Origin: Candidatus Woesearchaeota archaeon
GTDB lineage: Archaea > Nanobdellota > Nanobdellia > Woesearchaeales > DSVV01
Direction of reading: 5' to 3'
Assembly (NCBI GenBank): GCA_016205905.1
Contig: JACQSP010000027.1
Span: 1-14,794 of the forward strand
DNA length: 14,794 nt
Shown: piece by piece, positions 1 through 7,225 of the stretch
Layout: every line of letters begins with the position of its first letter
Numbering within the stretch: position 1 is the first letter of the stretch
Position numbers and translations under genes: made by a program
The notes under the pieces: model-generated
The model's input: only the letters and a program-made list of their open reading frames with translations
Told to the model about the DNA's origin: nothing
Database searches by the model: none

Positions 1-22
1 TATTGACAGTTGGCATTTTTAA

Positions 23-77
23 ATTTGGAAAAGACTTCATCTGTGACCTAAAGGTCACAGTATTCGCTTTTCCAAAT
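23..77. repeat. Nested intergenic hairpin
   Basis: An 11-bp perfect outer stem (23-33 with 67-77) encloses a perfect 8-bp inner stem (41-48 with 53-60, CTGTGACC/GGTCACAG) closed by a TAAA loop. Asymmetric internal loops lie at 34-40 and 61-66. It sits about 165 nt beyond the stop of the minus-strand gene ending at 243, so it could belong to that gene's 3' region, to the 3' end of a gene outside the window, or to a dispersed palindromic repeat. No clear T-tract follows on either strand, so a simple intrinsic terminator is not well supported. The rest of 1-242 is AT-rich and holds no gene I can see. Confidence 0.7.
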
Positions 78-242
78 AATAAAAAAATTAACATAACCCA
101 ATTATAAGATTATTATCAATTATTGGATTATTAACAAAGATAACACTCAACACTCTCTTTACACTCTTTTTACTAAAATGACAAACATTGATTTTTAAAA
201 TTTACAAATTAATAATAAAATAAAAAAATAGTTTTAAAGAAT

Positions 243-632
243 TTAATGTTGATACAATCCGCCACCATCTCGCTTTGTAACTTTCATATAAAGTGTCTTG
301 CTTTGTGGTTTGTCTTTTTCAACTGGATCTGCAGCAAGGTGGTCTATATATTGTGCAGCTGGTTTACTTGGATCAAGTGCTTTACCGCCAACTTCCATTA
401 CATAATCTATTCTTAAACCCAAGGTTCTCTTAGCAGCCATTATTCTTTGCACTGAAGCAGCTAGTTCTGCCTGCTCACCTTTGTATTGCTCTTGTAATAC
501 ATAATCAGCCAATTGAGCAAGAGTCATGCTTGGAAACTCTGCTGGCGCTTTTTTCTTTAACATTTTATCTGGCAGTGTTGTTGTTGTGCCTAATGCCAAA
601 TTTATTTGATAGTCTGTACTTCCTATTTTCAT
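243..632 (-). CDS. Hypothetical protein, 129 aa
   Basis: I do not recognise this protein. I chose the ATG at 632 because GGAGGT lies 7 nt before it on the minus strand; the in-frame GTG at 647 lies against that ribosome-binding site and is an unlikely start. The protein has no membrane segment or signal peptide. It starts with a short beta-like stretch (KIGSTDYQINLALG), followed by a Lys/Pro-containing linker, an Ala/Gln/Leu-rich probable helical segment (about residues 37-70), and a beta-like C-terminus with GG turns (residues 114-129). The acidic and basic residues are balanced, suggesting a small soluble cytoplasmic protein. It is monocistronic as far as the window shows, with its own TATA-like box upstream, and it diverges from the gene at 1061. 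Confidence 0.7.
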   Translation of the reverse strand: MKIGSTDYQINLALGTTTTLPDKMLKKKAPAEFPSMTLAQLADYVLQEQYKGEQAELAASVQRIMAAKRTLGLRIDYVMEVGGKALDPSKPAAQYIDHLAADPVEKDKPQSKTLYMKVTKRDGGGLYQH

Positions 633-670
633 GTTAATTACCTCCACTCTTAAGCTAATATACTAAACTA

Positions 671-686
671 ATATAAATATATTTAA
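671..686 (-). promoter_or_regulatory. TATA-like promoter of the 129-aa gene
   Basis: Read on the minus strand, AAATATATTTATATTAG forms a TATA-like box about 40-55 nt before the chosen ATG at 632. Initiation about 26 nt downstream would fall near 650, just before the GGAGGT ribosome-binding site. The assignment rests on position and composition only, in a very AT-rich background. Confidence 0.4.
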
Positions 687-729
687 AGCTTAGAATAGCT
701 GTTTTATTTATAAATATTTCTTTAAAAAA

Positions 730-968
730 GTAGGCAAAAGGAAGGTTTCATCCAAAAATTCCGCTTTTTTAATATTTAAAGCATAAACAAAAAATAATAA
801 CAATCATGGCATGGACGGACTTTTTCTCTGAAAAAGTCCTACTCGGCTCAGCTAAAGCTTCGCCTCGCCCAGCCATGTTATTATTTTTTGCCTGAAAAAA
901 TGAATCTGATTAATTTTTGGATGTAGCTCAAAAGGAAGTAAAGAATAATATAGCCAGCTTTTGCCTAC
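730..968. repeat. Large nested palindromic element
   Basis: Four inverted-repeat pairs are nested in order: 730-740 with 958-968 (11 bp, GTAGGCAAAAG); 749-760 with 912-923 (12 bp, CATCCAAAAATT); 788-800 with 878-890 (13 bp), continued after a 4-nt bulge by 805-810 with 872-877 (CATGGC/GCCATG); and an apical hairpin 817-826 with 830-839 (10 bp, TCT loop). A GC-rich patch at 841-875 contrasts with the AT-rich surroundings. The element fills most of the 633-1060 gap between two divergent genes; I see no ORF in that gap. It could be a MITE-like palindromic repeat, or a structured RNA made from either strand. No target-site duplication is visible at its ends. Confidence 0.75.
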
Positions 969-1029
969 CCCAATCCTCTTCTACACAATCACCATACAAG
1001 TATACACAATACACTAAAAAAACATAATA

Positions 1030-1037
1030 TTTATATA
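1030..1037 (+). promoter_or_regulatory. TATA box of the 138-aa gene
   Basis: TTTATATA is centred about 27 nt before the ATG at 1061. No ribosome-binding site precedes that ATG, which fits a leaderless archaeal transcript. Confidence 0.55.
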
Positions 1038-1060
1038 CTGATATATGATTATACTATATT

Positions 1061-1477
1061 ATGGTAATGCTCTTTGACTTGTTTAACCTCCCTGAAGATG
1101 TATATGAGGTTATATTTGCAACTAAACAGCAGGCTATAGTAGGGAAACTTCTAATCAGAGAAATGAAGAAAAAGAATGGTGTAATGAACAAGGCAGAAAT
1201 GAGCGAGTTTGCCACATTATTGCATGATGGTGAAATGATAACTGAGATTGAAGCGCCGCCATATATGGGAAAGAAAGTAAAACTAAGTTACAATAAAAGA
1301 CAATTCTATGACAGAATTTTAACGCCAATGAAATCAATGGGAATGATTGATTATGATCTTTACAAAAAAGTTTACAGAGTGAGTGATAATCTTAATAAAG
1401 TGTTAACAAAAATAGGCATTATGTGGATGCAGGAGTTCAGAAAAGAACTTACTAAAGAATCTAAAAAATCATTATAA
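1061..1477 (+). CDS. Hypothetical small basic protein, possible winged helix, 138 aa
   Basis: I do not recognise a named family. The protein is soluble, Lys-rich and mostly helical by composition. Residues 22-66 look like two or three helices (KQQAIVGKLLIREMKK, then NKAEMSEFATLLHDG). Residues 78-108 (YNKRQFYDRILTPMKSMG, then YDLYKKVYRVS) resemble the recognition helix and wing of a winged-helix fold. A C-terminal helix follows (110-132). A DNA-binding role is therefore a reasonable guess, not a demonstration. The start could be either ATG, at 1061 or 1067; the upstream TATA box spacing favours 1061 and a leaderless message. The gene stands alone, divergent from the 129-aa gene, and is followed by an intergenic region with hairpins. 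Confidence 0.75.
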   Translation: MVMLFDLFNLPEDVYEVIFATKQQAIVGKLLIREMKKKNGVMNKAEMSEFATLLHDGEMITEIEAPPYMGKKVKLSYNKRQFYDRILTPMKSMGMIDYDLYKKVYRVSDNLNKVLTKIGIMWMQEFRKELTKESKKSL

Positions 1478-1487
1478 TAAATAACTC

Positions 1488-1574
1488 AACTTTTGCGATT
1501 ATTCGCAAATAGCTAAAGTTAAGCAACACAATTAATGCATTAATCATGTTTAAATGTTAAAAACCGCAAAAGTT
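1488..1574. repeat. Alternative hairpins downstream of the 138-aa gene
   Basis: A local hairpin pairs 1492-1498 with 1503-1509 (TTTGCGA/TCGCAAA, loop TTAT), extended by AACT/AGTT at 1488-1491 and 1517-1520. The same left arm (AACTTTTGCG, 1488-1497) is also perfectly complementary to 1565-1574 (CGCAAAAGTT). The two pairings exclude each other. It lies just after the stop at 1477, so it is a possible 3'-end or termination structure. The remainder of 1575-1698 is AT-rich and presumably contains the promoter of the next gene. Confidence 0.5.
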
Positions 1575-1698
1575 CAGTAAATAATTTATAAAGAATAATC
1601 AGTTCATAAATCATATAACTAATAATTAATTATATAAACAAATTAATCATATAAAAAAGATAATCTATTTAATTCGTATAAAAAAAAGAGGTTGAAAC

Positions 1699-2604
1699 AT
1701 GGTTTTAGAGCAAGTATTTAGAGCCAAATGGCTGGAAAAAAGGCCTTTATCTGCTTTATTTCTCGGATTGATGTATGCTGTGATTGGCATTATCAGCGCA
1801 AAACTTATTTTTCCGGGCAGCACAAGTTTAATGACTGTTGCATTTACATCTATTTTACTTATTCCTTCTTTGAACAGGCTGTTATCTGACGAAGAAAACG
1901 TGGAGATTAGAGAGCAAAAATTTTCAATAAAGATGCTTATAAAAGATCACAGGGATATTTTCGAGATATATTTTTTCATGTTCATTGGTGTATTTTTGGC
2001 GTATGCCTTGTTTACATTAATACTTCCTCAGCCGACAATATTAAGTATGTTCTCTGCGCAGTTGAAAGTTGCGGGGTTTACAGGCAAAGCTTTCAGCGGC
2101 TTCATTAATCAGGAGGTAATAGATATTTTGCTGAATAATTTGCTTGTGATGATAGTTTGTTTAATACTTTCTATTGTTTACGGCGCAGGCTCAATTTTAT
2201 TTTTGGTATGGAATGCAAGTGTCTGGGGCGCTGTGTTTGGCTATGTTGCCAACACATCATTTGGGCAGACTCATCCTTTGATTGCATTTGGCGCAGTTAT
2301 GGCGCCGGTATTAGCGCATATGATAACAGAAGCAATGAGTTATTTCTCAGCAGCAATTGTGGGCGGCATTGTAAGCAAAGCAGTTATGAGAGAAGATATT
2401 TTCAGCGAGAAATTTCACCACATATTAAGCGATGCAATGATGTTGCTATTATTAGGATTTGTGATGGTTGCTGTTGCAGCAATAATTGAAGTTAAACTTT
2501 ATCCTTATTCTGGCGCAATATTAATTGGATTTGTGATGCTGTTAATTTTAATAATCGGAGCGCTTGAGCCAACAAATGTGATGGAAAAAGGAGAGACGGA
2601 TTAG
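1699..2604 (+). CDS. SpoIIM-family (DUF95) multi-pass membrane protein
   Basis: This is an integral membrane protein of the stage II sporulation protein M family, which is widespread in archaea; its role outside spore formers is unknown. The characteristic core is present: an Asn-bearing helix (LLNNLLVM, N146-N147), then YGAGSILFLVWNASVWGAVFG (about residues 161-181), then LAHMITEAMSYFSAAIVGG (H207, E211), matching the family's N...G...N-G and H...E patterns. About seven hydrophobic segments can be seen, roughly at residues 18-36, 42-58, 90-110, 143-170, 195-228, 247-265 and 268-288. The start is supported by GAGGT at 1688-1692, six nt before the ATG. The small membrane protein gene 33 nt downstream may be cotranscribed. 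The length of 301 residues is somewhat longer than the simplest family members because of the extra N-terminal hairpin. Confidence 0.85.
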   Translation: MVLEQVFRAKWLEKRPLSALFLGLMYAVIGIISAKLIFPGSTSLMTVAFTSILLIPSLNRLLSDEENVEIREQKFSIKMLIKDHRDIFEIYFFMFIGVFLAYALFTLILPQPTILSMFSAQLKVAGFTGKAFSGFINQEVIDILLNNLLVMIVCLILSIVYGAGSILFLVWNASVWGAVFGYVANTSFGQTHPLIAFGAVMAPVLAHMITEAMSYFSAAIVGGIVSKAVMREDIFSEKFHHILSDAMMLLLLGFVMVAVAAIIEVKLYPYSGAILIGFVMLLILIIGALEPTNVMEKGETD

Positions 2605-2637
2605 AAATTTTATTAATATTAAAATAATTTATTAAAC

Positions 2638-3012
2638 ATGGTTTGGAAAGAATTGTCATATTGGAAAAAAGGGATAATAATTGGAATTATTTTTGGAGCG
2701 GTTCTCGGATTGTTAGATTTCTTTTTAGTAAGTGTTAATGCTGAAGGTAGAATGCTATCCTTTGTTCCCGGGTACGTTCAATTATTACTTTTGATTATTT
2801 CAATTCCTGGAGTTGTGACTTTTAAGCTCTCAGAGAGTTTTACTGAAAAATATTTTATAGTAATGTGGTTTGCTGGGATTGCTGGTTTAGCTATATTTTA
2901 TGGATTAATAGGAACTGTTATCGGAGTTGTAGTTGGTTATTATAAAAATAAACCAAAACTGAAAAAACATTCAAAGAAGAATATTAACAATAAAAGAAAA
3001 AACAGAGTTTAG
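2638..3012 (+). CDS. Small membrane protein with basic tail, 124 aa
   Basis: The family is not recognised. Residues 11-32, 44-63 and 71-101 are strongly hydrophobic, giving three or four membrane segments. Residues 102-124 are a Lys/Arg/Asn-rich tail, which by the positive-inside rule should lie in the cytoplasm. The short N-terminus before the first segment is also basic. The gene begins 33 nt after the SpoIIM-family gene on the same strand and may share its transcript; no good ribosome-binding site is visible before its ATG. A functional link with the SpoIIM-like protein is suggested by position only. Confidence 0.75.
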   Translation: MVWKELSYWKKGIIIGIIFGAVLGLLDFFLVSVNAEGRMLSFVPGYVQLLLLIISIPGVVTFKLSESFTEKYFIVMWFAGIAGLAIFYGLIGTVIGVVVGYYKNKPKLKKHSKKNINNKRKNRV

Positions 3013-3084
3013 CAACAAGATAAAAAGGAGGCAATCGCTTAATTCATAACGCGACAAAAAAAATTATTTAAGGCGACAAAAGAG

Positions 3085-3149
3085 ATGCAAAAGCATAAAA
3101 AGCCAATTCTATCGTCAATAAGATGATAAAAGGTGTGTACTTTTTATGC
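3085..3149. terminator. Stem-loop between convergent genes
   Basis: GCATAAAAAG (3093-3102) is a perfect 10-bp match to CTTTTTATGC (3140-3149), and a smaller ATGC/GCAT hairpin (3085-3096) overlaps it. The structure lies between the convergent ends of the small membrane protein gene (3012) and the large minus-strand gene (3188), where a bidirectional 3'-end signal would be expected. The loop is long (37 nt), so this is tentative. Elsewhere in 3013-3187 there is a GCGACAAAA direct repeat and a GGAGG at about 3028 with no start codon properly spaced behind it. Confidence 0.35.
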
Positions 3150-3187
3150 AAAATAAAATACCTGCCGACAATCTGCAACCTAAATTA

Positions 3188-6100
3188 CTAAGTAACTTCT
3201 ATTTTTCCATACAAATCTCCATATTTCGTATTAAACCGTTCAATGAGTTCTTGTGTGCTTCTGCGGAAGCCGATGATATATCCTTTGGCATCATTCACTT
3301 GTGGGATATCTTGATAATCCTGTGGACTCACAATTCCATACGTATCAGAAACAGGTTCTTTAGCATGTGTCGGATCATAATGATTGATCCAGTATCCTTC
3401 AAGCAGATGTTCTCCTGTGTATGATTCATTTGGAACTTTTTTCAAGTAGTGGACATTTGTTTGTGCTGCTGTATTTTTGAATTTAAATCCCTGTTCACTC
3501 ATTGTCTTAACATTCATACCTTGTTTAGTATTTCCATCATCAATACGACCTTGTCTATAAGTAAAATCCTTTCCTTCTTCTAATCCAAGCAATTCTGCAA
3601 CATGGCGAATATACTGCCAGACTGAACGTTGGGCTAGTTTATGAGAAGCATTGAAAACAGTTTCATCTAAATGATGTGTTCGCGCAGTTTGAAGAATAGC
3701 TTTTGTATAGAGAGGCAGCCAGTGTGCTTCGTGGTTAGGCTCTTCAAGGAAATCAGCGATATCCTGCAACATCACCACGCCATCAACATACAACAATTCT
3801 TTACTTTCTCTGTCATGACATCGAGCTAGGAAAGCTTTGCCAACAGTTGACTTGTGCCGGCCAGATTCATAAATGTTGGCAGCAATAATGCCTATATTTC
3901 GATCCTGCATGTGCGCATAGCCAAATCGCTGATATTTTCCTCCATTTCCAGTGCATTCAGCAGCATTATTAAAAAAATTATGTAACGGATTTTCATTAAA
4001 TTCTAGTCTCAACTCGTCAAATGTCCACGATGTAGAAAGGCCATTTTTCAGGCGGTTGATAGCATTGATAAAATCATCGCTCAATCCGTGCTTTATCCCA
4101 AAGTAATATTTGAAATCAAGGATTCGAGTAAAAAGAATATCCGGCTGATCAGCAAACAATGAATCAGCCCTAATTTGTTTTCTCTTAGCAGTTTCTAAAT
4201 AACGTTGTATTGGTTCATCTGGTTCATCCTTTCCATGAAAAAAGCGATTAAAATTAAATTTAGCAAGGGTGTCAGCAACTTCTGAAGGAAGAAATTTTTC
4301 TTGTTTTTCTTTCCATAATTCTACAATGGAACTCACTGCCGATTGGCGAAAAGATGCTTTCTCCTTAAATGTTTGGCTTTGCGCTATTTGATACATTTCT
4401 CTAAATAAATAACAAATAGCATCAACCTCACGAAGCATTCTCTCCCTGATTCCTTGTTTTTTTCCCTGAGGGCGTGCTGTCGTGATAGTATATTTTGACA
4501 AAGTTTCGGGAACAAACAGAGAGCTGCTCTCAGCAATAATGGCAGATGAAAAATGATCGTAATGCTCGAGGAATGTCCATTTTGGAAGAGATTCATGTTC
4601 GCTTTTCGGTGTAGCATCCAGTTCGAAAAATTGGATAACCATATCTTTTGCGTCTTTTAGTGCCCGAAGATACACGTCGAGTTGCTGAGGAGAAGCTGTT
4701 AAAAATTCAGCTAGTTTTCCATTCAATTTTCCATGTTTCATTCCATTCAACTGAAATGCTTCTTCAAAGAATGAGTGTAATTTTCTTTCTAATGCAGTTT
4801 CGGCAATTTTTTTTCTTCTTTCAGGAACTGAATAAATTTCTTTCATAACTTGTTGAATATAATCTTGCCTTTCCGCTTCATCTGATGGCAGTACACTCAA
4901 AAAATAAAGCGGATGCTTTGCAGGAAATACCATCGGCTTTCCATACGCCTGTTTGAGTTCAACGTATAATGTAAGAGCCCTGTCCAAAGCTTTTGTCATT
5001 TCAGAAGAAGTATATGCTTCGAAGAATACTTGTTGCATTCTTTTTTTAGTTGCTTCGTCAAAATGAGGATACTCTTGCTGAATGTCTTTAAGACGCGGAT
5101 CAATAAATGAACCTTCTGTTTGGGTTTCAGTTTTTTTTTCATTAGAAACTATATGTTTCCACACAGCATCTGGACCTCCAGTTGAAATAGCAAAAATATT
5201 TTCCTGAGTGAGTTGATTAGCAGGAACATAGAGAAAATTCTCCAAAGCAATTTTTCTTCGCGTTCCTTCTTTATCTTGAGCAGTTTCAGTCATGATAAAT
5301 TCCAATAATTCCCCCATGCGATTAAATAATGTATCTTTTGAGGTTATAAGTAATGAATGCTTACCCCCACCAAAATTTGTCTTGAATAAATAAGGAAAAT
5401 GGTAAATAATAAATGTAAATGCCTCAGAAGAATGAACACTTTCAAGTGCAGCTACAAGATTTTTCCCCATAAACTCTGAGGCAACAGTATCAGAATACCT
5501 ATCACTAAAAATAAATGTTTTACTATCAATATGAATAATTCTTCTACCATAATAAAAAAAATCATAATATGTTGTAAAAAAAGTATTGATTCCATCATCT
5601 CCCCAAGCATTAATTACACTCTCCAAAGAGAGGAAAGGATACTTTTTTTCACCTTCATGGTTTTCTGCTTCCAGCAACTCTGCTAAAGGCAGTGCAATTT
5701 TAAGAAGCTGGTAAGTAGAATGTCTCCATTTTGGCAACCCTTCATGTTGAGAATGATATCGCGGATTGTCAATCATGCTTTGAGCTAAAGAAATTGAATC
5801 AGTTCTTCTTTCCAAATCTCCCTCTTTTGCGGGTTCAACTTTCCTATTTTCCCAAATCGCCTTAGTTGTTTCCCAAACTTTCTTATAACGAGTTTCATTT
5901 CCTAAACTCAGTTCTAAATCCGCAACGTCAAGCCAGAAGATGTTATTGCCCTCTTTTCTATTAAGGATTTCTTCATATTCACTTATATGTCTCTTGGCTG
6001 TAACTCTTCTTTCAAATTCTTCAATGACTTCACGATATAAGGAAGCACTTCGCTGCAGCTGATGATGTTCCATGGCTGCGCATAATTCACGTGCGTGTTC

Positions 6101-7225
6101 CATGATTCCACACATTTCACGTGCTTTAGTGTCTGCCAACGATGAACAATTTTCATTGAGAATACTTTTTAATAATTCATTTGATTTCATTCTCACCAAA
6201 CCAGTACAATCATGCTTCGCTCCATAGTCAAACAAAGCTTCGTAACGGCCGCGAGTTGCCAGTATTTCTAAAGCTTTATCATGAAGAGCATATTTTTCAG
6301 CATACCTGACAGCCTCATCTGTTCTTTTGCTTGAAACCAAAATTTCTAAAGCTCTATCATGAAGAGCATATTTTTCAGCATACTCGATAGCCTCATCTGT
6401 TCGCTTTTTCGAAAGCAAAATTTTCAAAGAGTCCTTGTGCATCCCATTGTGTTCTGCATGGGTTAATGCTCCATCAACATTGTCCATGTTAAGAAGAGTC
6501 TCGAGCACGACACCTTCCTGATGATGTTCCTGCGCATAGGTGAGCAAACGTGGCAAGTTTTTTAATTGTCTTAAGAGATGAATAGCCATACTCACTTTTT
6601 TATGCTTGATGGCAAACTCAGCGCCTTCCTCCAATCTTCCAGATTTCTCCAGAAGCGTTAATTGTAAGTCAACAAGCCCTAAGGATTGTGCTACGGCATA
6701 ACATCGAGTAATATATTCTAGGTTAATATTATTAATATGACGTCGAGTAATATCCTCTGGGTAAATATCATCAAAATCATCGAGAATTAAATTATCGAGA
6801 TATTTATCATGTTCGTTAAGATGACCAGCGCGTTGATGAATTTTAAGCGCTTCTTGATTATATATCTTATGAGTATCTGCAAAATCAGATGCCTGCCGCA
6901 GGAGTTCTTGAACTTTTTGATTAGCTTCTTGTTGACGCTGGTCATAGTTACAATAACATACAAACTCAGTAGTAACTATTCCACCTTCGTTATTACATTC
7001 TTCTTCATCACCGCAGCGGTCATCGTGGTGAATATCTCCTTTCTCTTTGTCGAGAGAAGAAAGTTGTTCTACTAATGCGTCAAACTGCAGCTTTTGGCCT
7101 AATCCAACTATTCCAACTGTTGAAGTGCTTGATACTCCTGCTGTTGTTACATCATCTTTCATCTTTGTTACATCATCTTTCATCTTTGTTACATCATCTT
7201 TCATCTTTGTTACATCTTTTTTCAT
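3188..7225 (-). CDS. Giant alpha-solenoid protein with unrecognised C-terminal region, 1345 aa
   Basis: I do not recognise the family. Residues 1-27 are a charged coiled-coil-like repeat (TKMKDDV heptads). Residues 66-92 contain four Cys (C71, C77, C90, C92). Residues 168-349 tile into seven 26-residue helical repeats with a consensus like RTDEAxxYAEKYALHDxALEIL, resembling TPR-like or clathrin-type alpha-solenoids used for protein binding. Residues 350-1070 are mostly helical with aromatic-rich patches. The C-terminal part (about 1080-1345) has a compact motif, CTGNGGKYQRFGYA (C1091), then GRHKSTVGKAFLARC and YVDGVVM, followed by a basic tail region; this could be an enzymatic domain, but no catalytic assignment is safe. 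There is no signal peptide or membrane segment, so it is probably cytoplasmic. Its ATG overlaps the stop of the upstream regulator gene (ATGA, 7222-7225), implying translational coupling. Base composition is visibly less AT-rich than in the flanking genes. Confidence 0.9.
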   Translation of the reverse strand: MKKDVTKMKDDVTKMKDDVTKMKDDVTTAGVSSTSTVGIVGLGQKLQFDALVEQLSSLDKEKGDIHHDDRCGDEEECNNEGGIVTTEFVCYCNYDQRQQEANQKVQELLRQASDFADTHKIYNQEALKIHQRAGHLNEHDKYLDNLILDDFDDIYPEDITRRHINNINLEYITRCYAVAQSLGLVDLQLTLLEKSGRLEEGAEFAIKHKKVSMAIHLLRQLKNLPRLLTYAQEHHQEGVVLETLLNMDNVDGALTHAEHNGMHKDSLKILLSKKRTDEAIEYAEKYALHDRALEILVSSKRTDEAVRYAEKYALHDKALEILATRGRYEALFDYGAKHDCTGLVRMKSNELLKSILNENCSSLADTKAREMCGIMEHARELCAAMEHHQLQRSASLYREVIEEFERRVTAKRHISEYEEILNRKEGNNIFWLDVADLELSLGNETRYKKVWETTKAIWENRKVEPAKEGDLERRTDSISLAQSMIDNPRYHSQHEGLPKWRHSTYQLLKIALPLAELLEAENHEGEKKYPFLSLESVINAWGDDGINTFFTTYYDFFYYGRRIIHIDSKTFIFSDRYSDTVASEFMGKNLVAALESVHSSEAFTFIIYHFPYLFKTNFGGGKHSLLITSKDTLFNRMGELLEFIMTETAQDKEGTRRKIALENFLYVPANQLTQENIFAISTGGPDAVWKHIVSNEKKTETQTEGSFIDPRLKDIQQEYPHFDEATKKRMQQVFFEAYTSSEMTKALDRALTLYVELKQAYGKPMVFPAKHPLYFLSVLPSDEAERQDYIQQVMKEIYSVPERRKKIAETALERKLHSFFEEAFQLNGMKHGKLNGKLAEFLTASPQQLDVYLRALKDAKDMVIQFFELDATPKSEHESLPKWTFLEHYDHFSSAIIAESSSLFVPETLSKYTITTARPQGKKQGIRERMLREVDAICYLFREMYQIAQSQTFKEKASFRQSAVSSIVELWKEKQEKFLPSEVADTLAKFNFNRFFHGKDEPDEPIQRYLETAKRKQIRADSLFADQPDILFTRILDFKYYFGIKHGLSDDFINAINRLKNGLSTSWTFDELRLEFNENPLHNFFNNAAECTGNGGKYQRFGYAHMQDRNIGIIAANIYESGRHKSTVGKAFLARCHDRESKELLYVDGVVMLQDIADFLEEPNHEAHWLPLYTKAILQTARTHHLDETVFNASHKLAQRSVWQYIRHVAELLGLEEGKDFTYRQGRIDDGNTKQGMNVKTMSEQGFKFKNTAAQTNVHYLKKVPNESYTGEHLLEGYWINHYDPTHAKEPVSDTYGIVSPQDYQDIPQVNDAKGYIIGFRRSTQELIERFNTKYGDLYGKIEVT
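6265..6420 (-). repeat. Tandem 78-bp repeat inside the solenoid gene
   Basis: Two adjacent 78-bp units, 6265-6342 and 6343-6420, are nearly identical and encode two almost identical 26-residue helical repeats (about residues 269-320). The high DNA identity compared with the other, diverged repeats points to a recent in-frame duplication of one unit. Confidence 0.8.
7146..7225 (-). repeat. 21-bp tandem repeat at the start of the giant gene
   Basis: Three identical 21-bp units (7146-7166, 7167-7187, 7188-7208) and a degenerate fourth next to the start codon encode the heptad TKMKDDV. The unit length is a multiple of three, so copy-number change alters the length of the N-terminal charged helix without a frameshift. 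Each unit also carries an in-frame ATG. Confidence 0.9.

Noticed and set aside
3023..3060. Ribosome-binding site AAGGAGG followed by a possible small gene
   Set aside because: No start codon lies at a suitable distance and stops follow quickly in all frames.
3146..3424. 92-aa plus-strand open frame overlapping the end of the giant gene
   Set aside because: It lies antisense within the giant coding region for most of its length, has no ribosome-binding site, and its residues look like a frame shadow.
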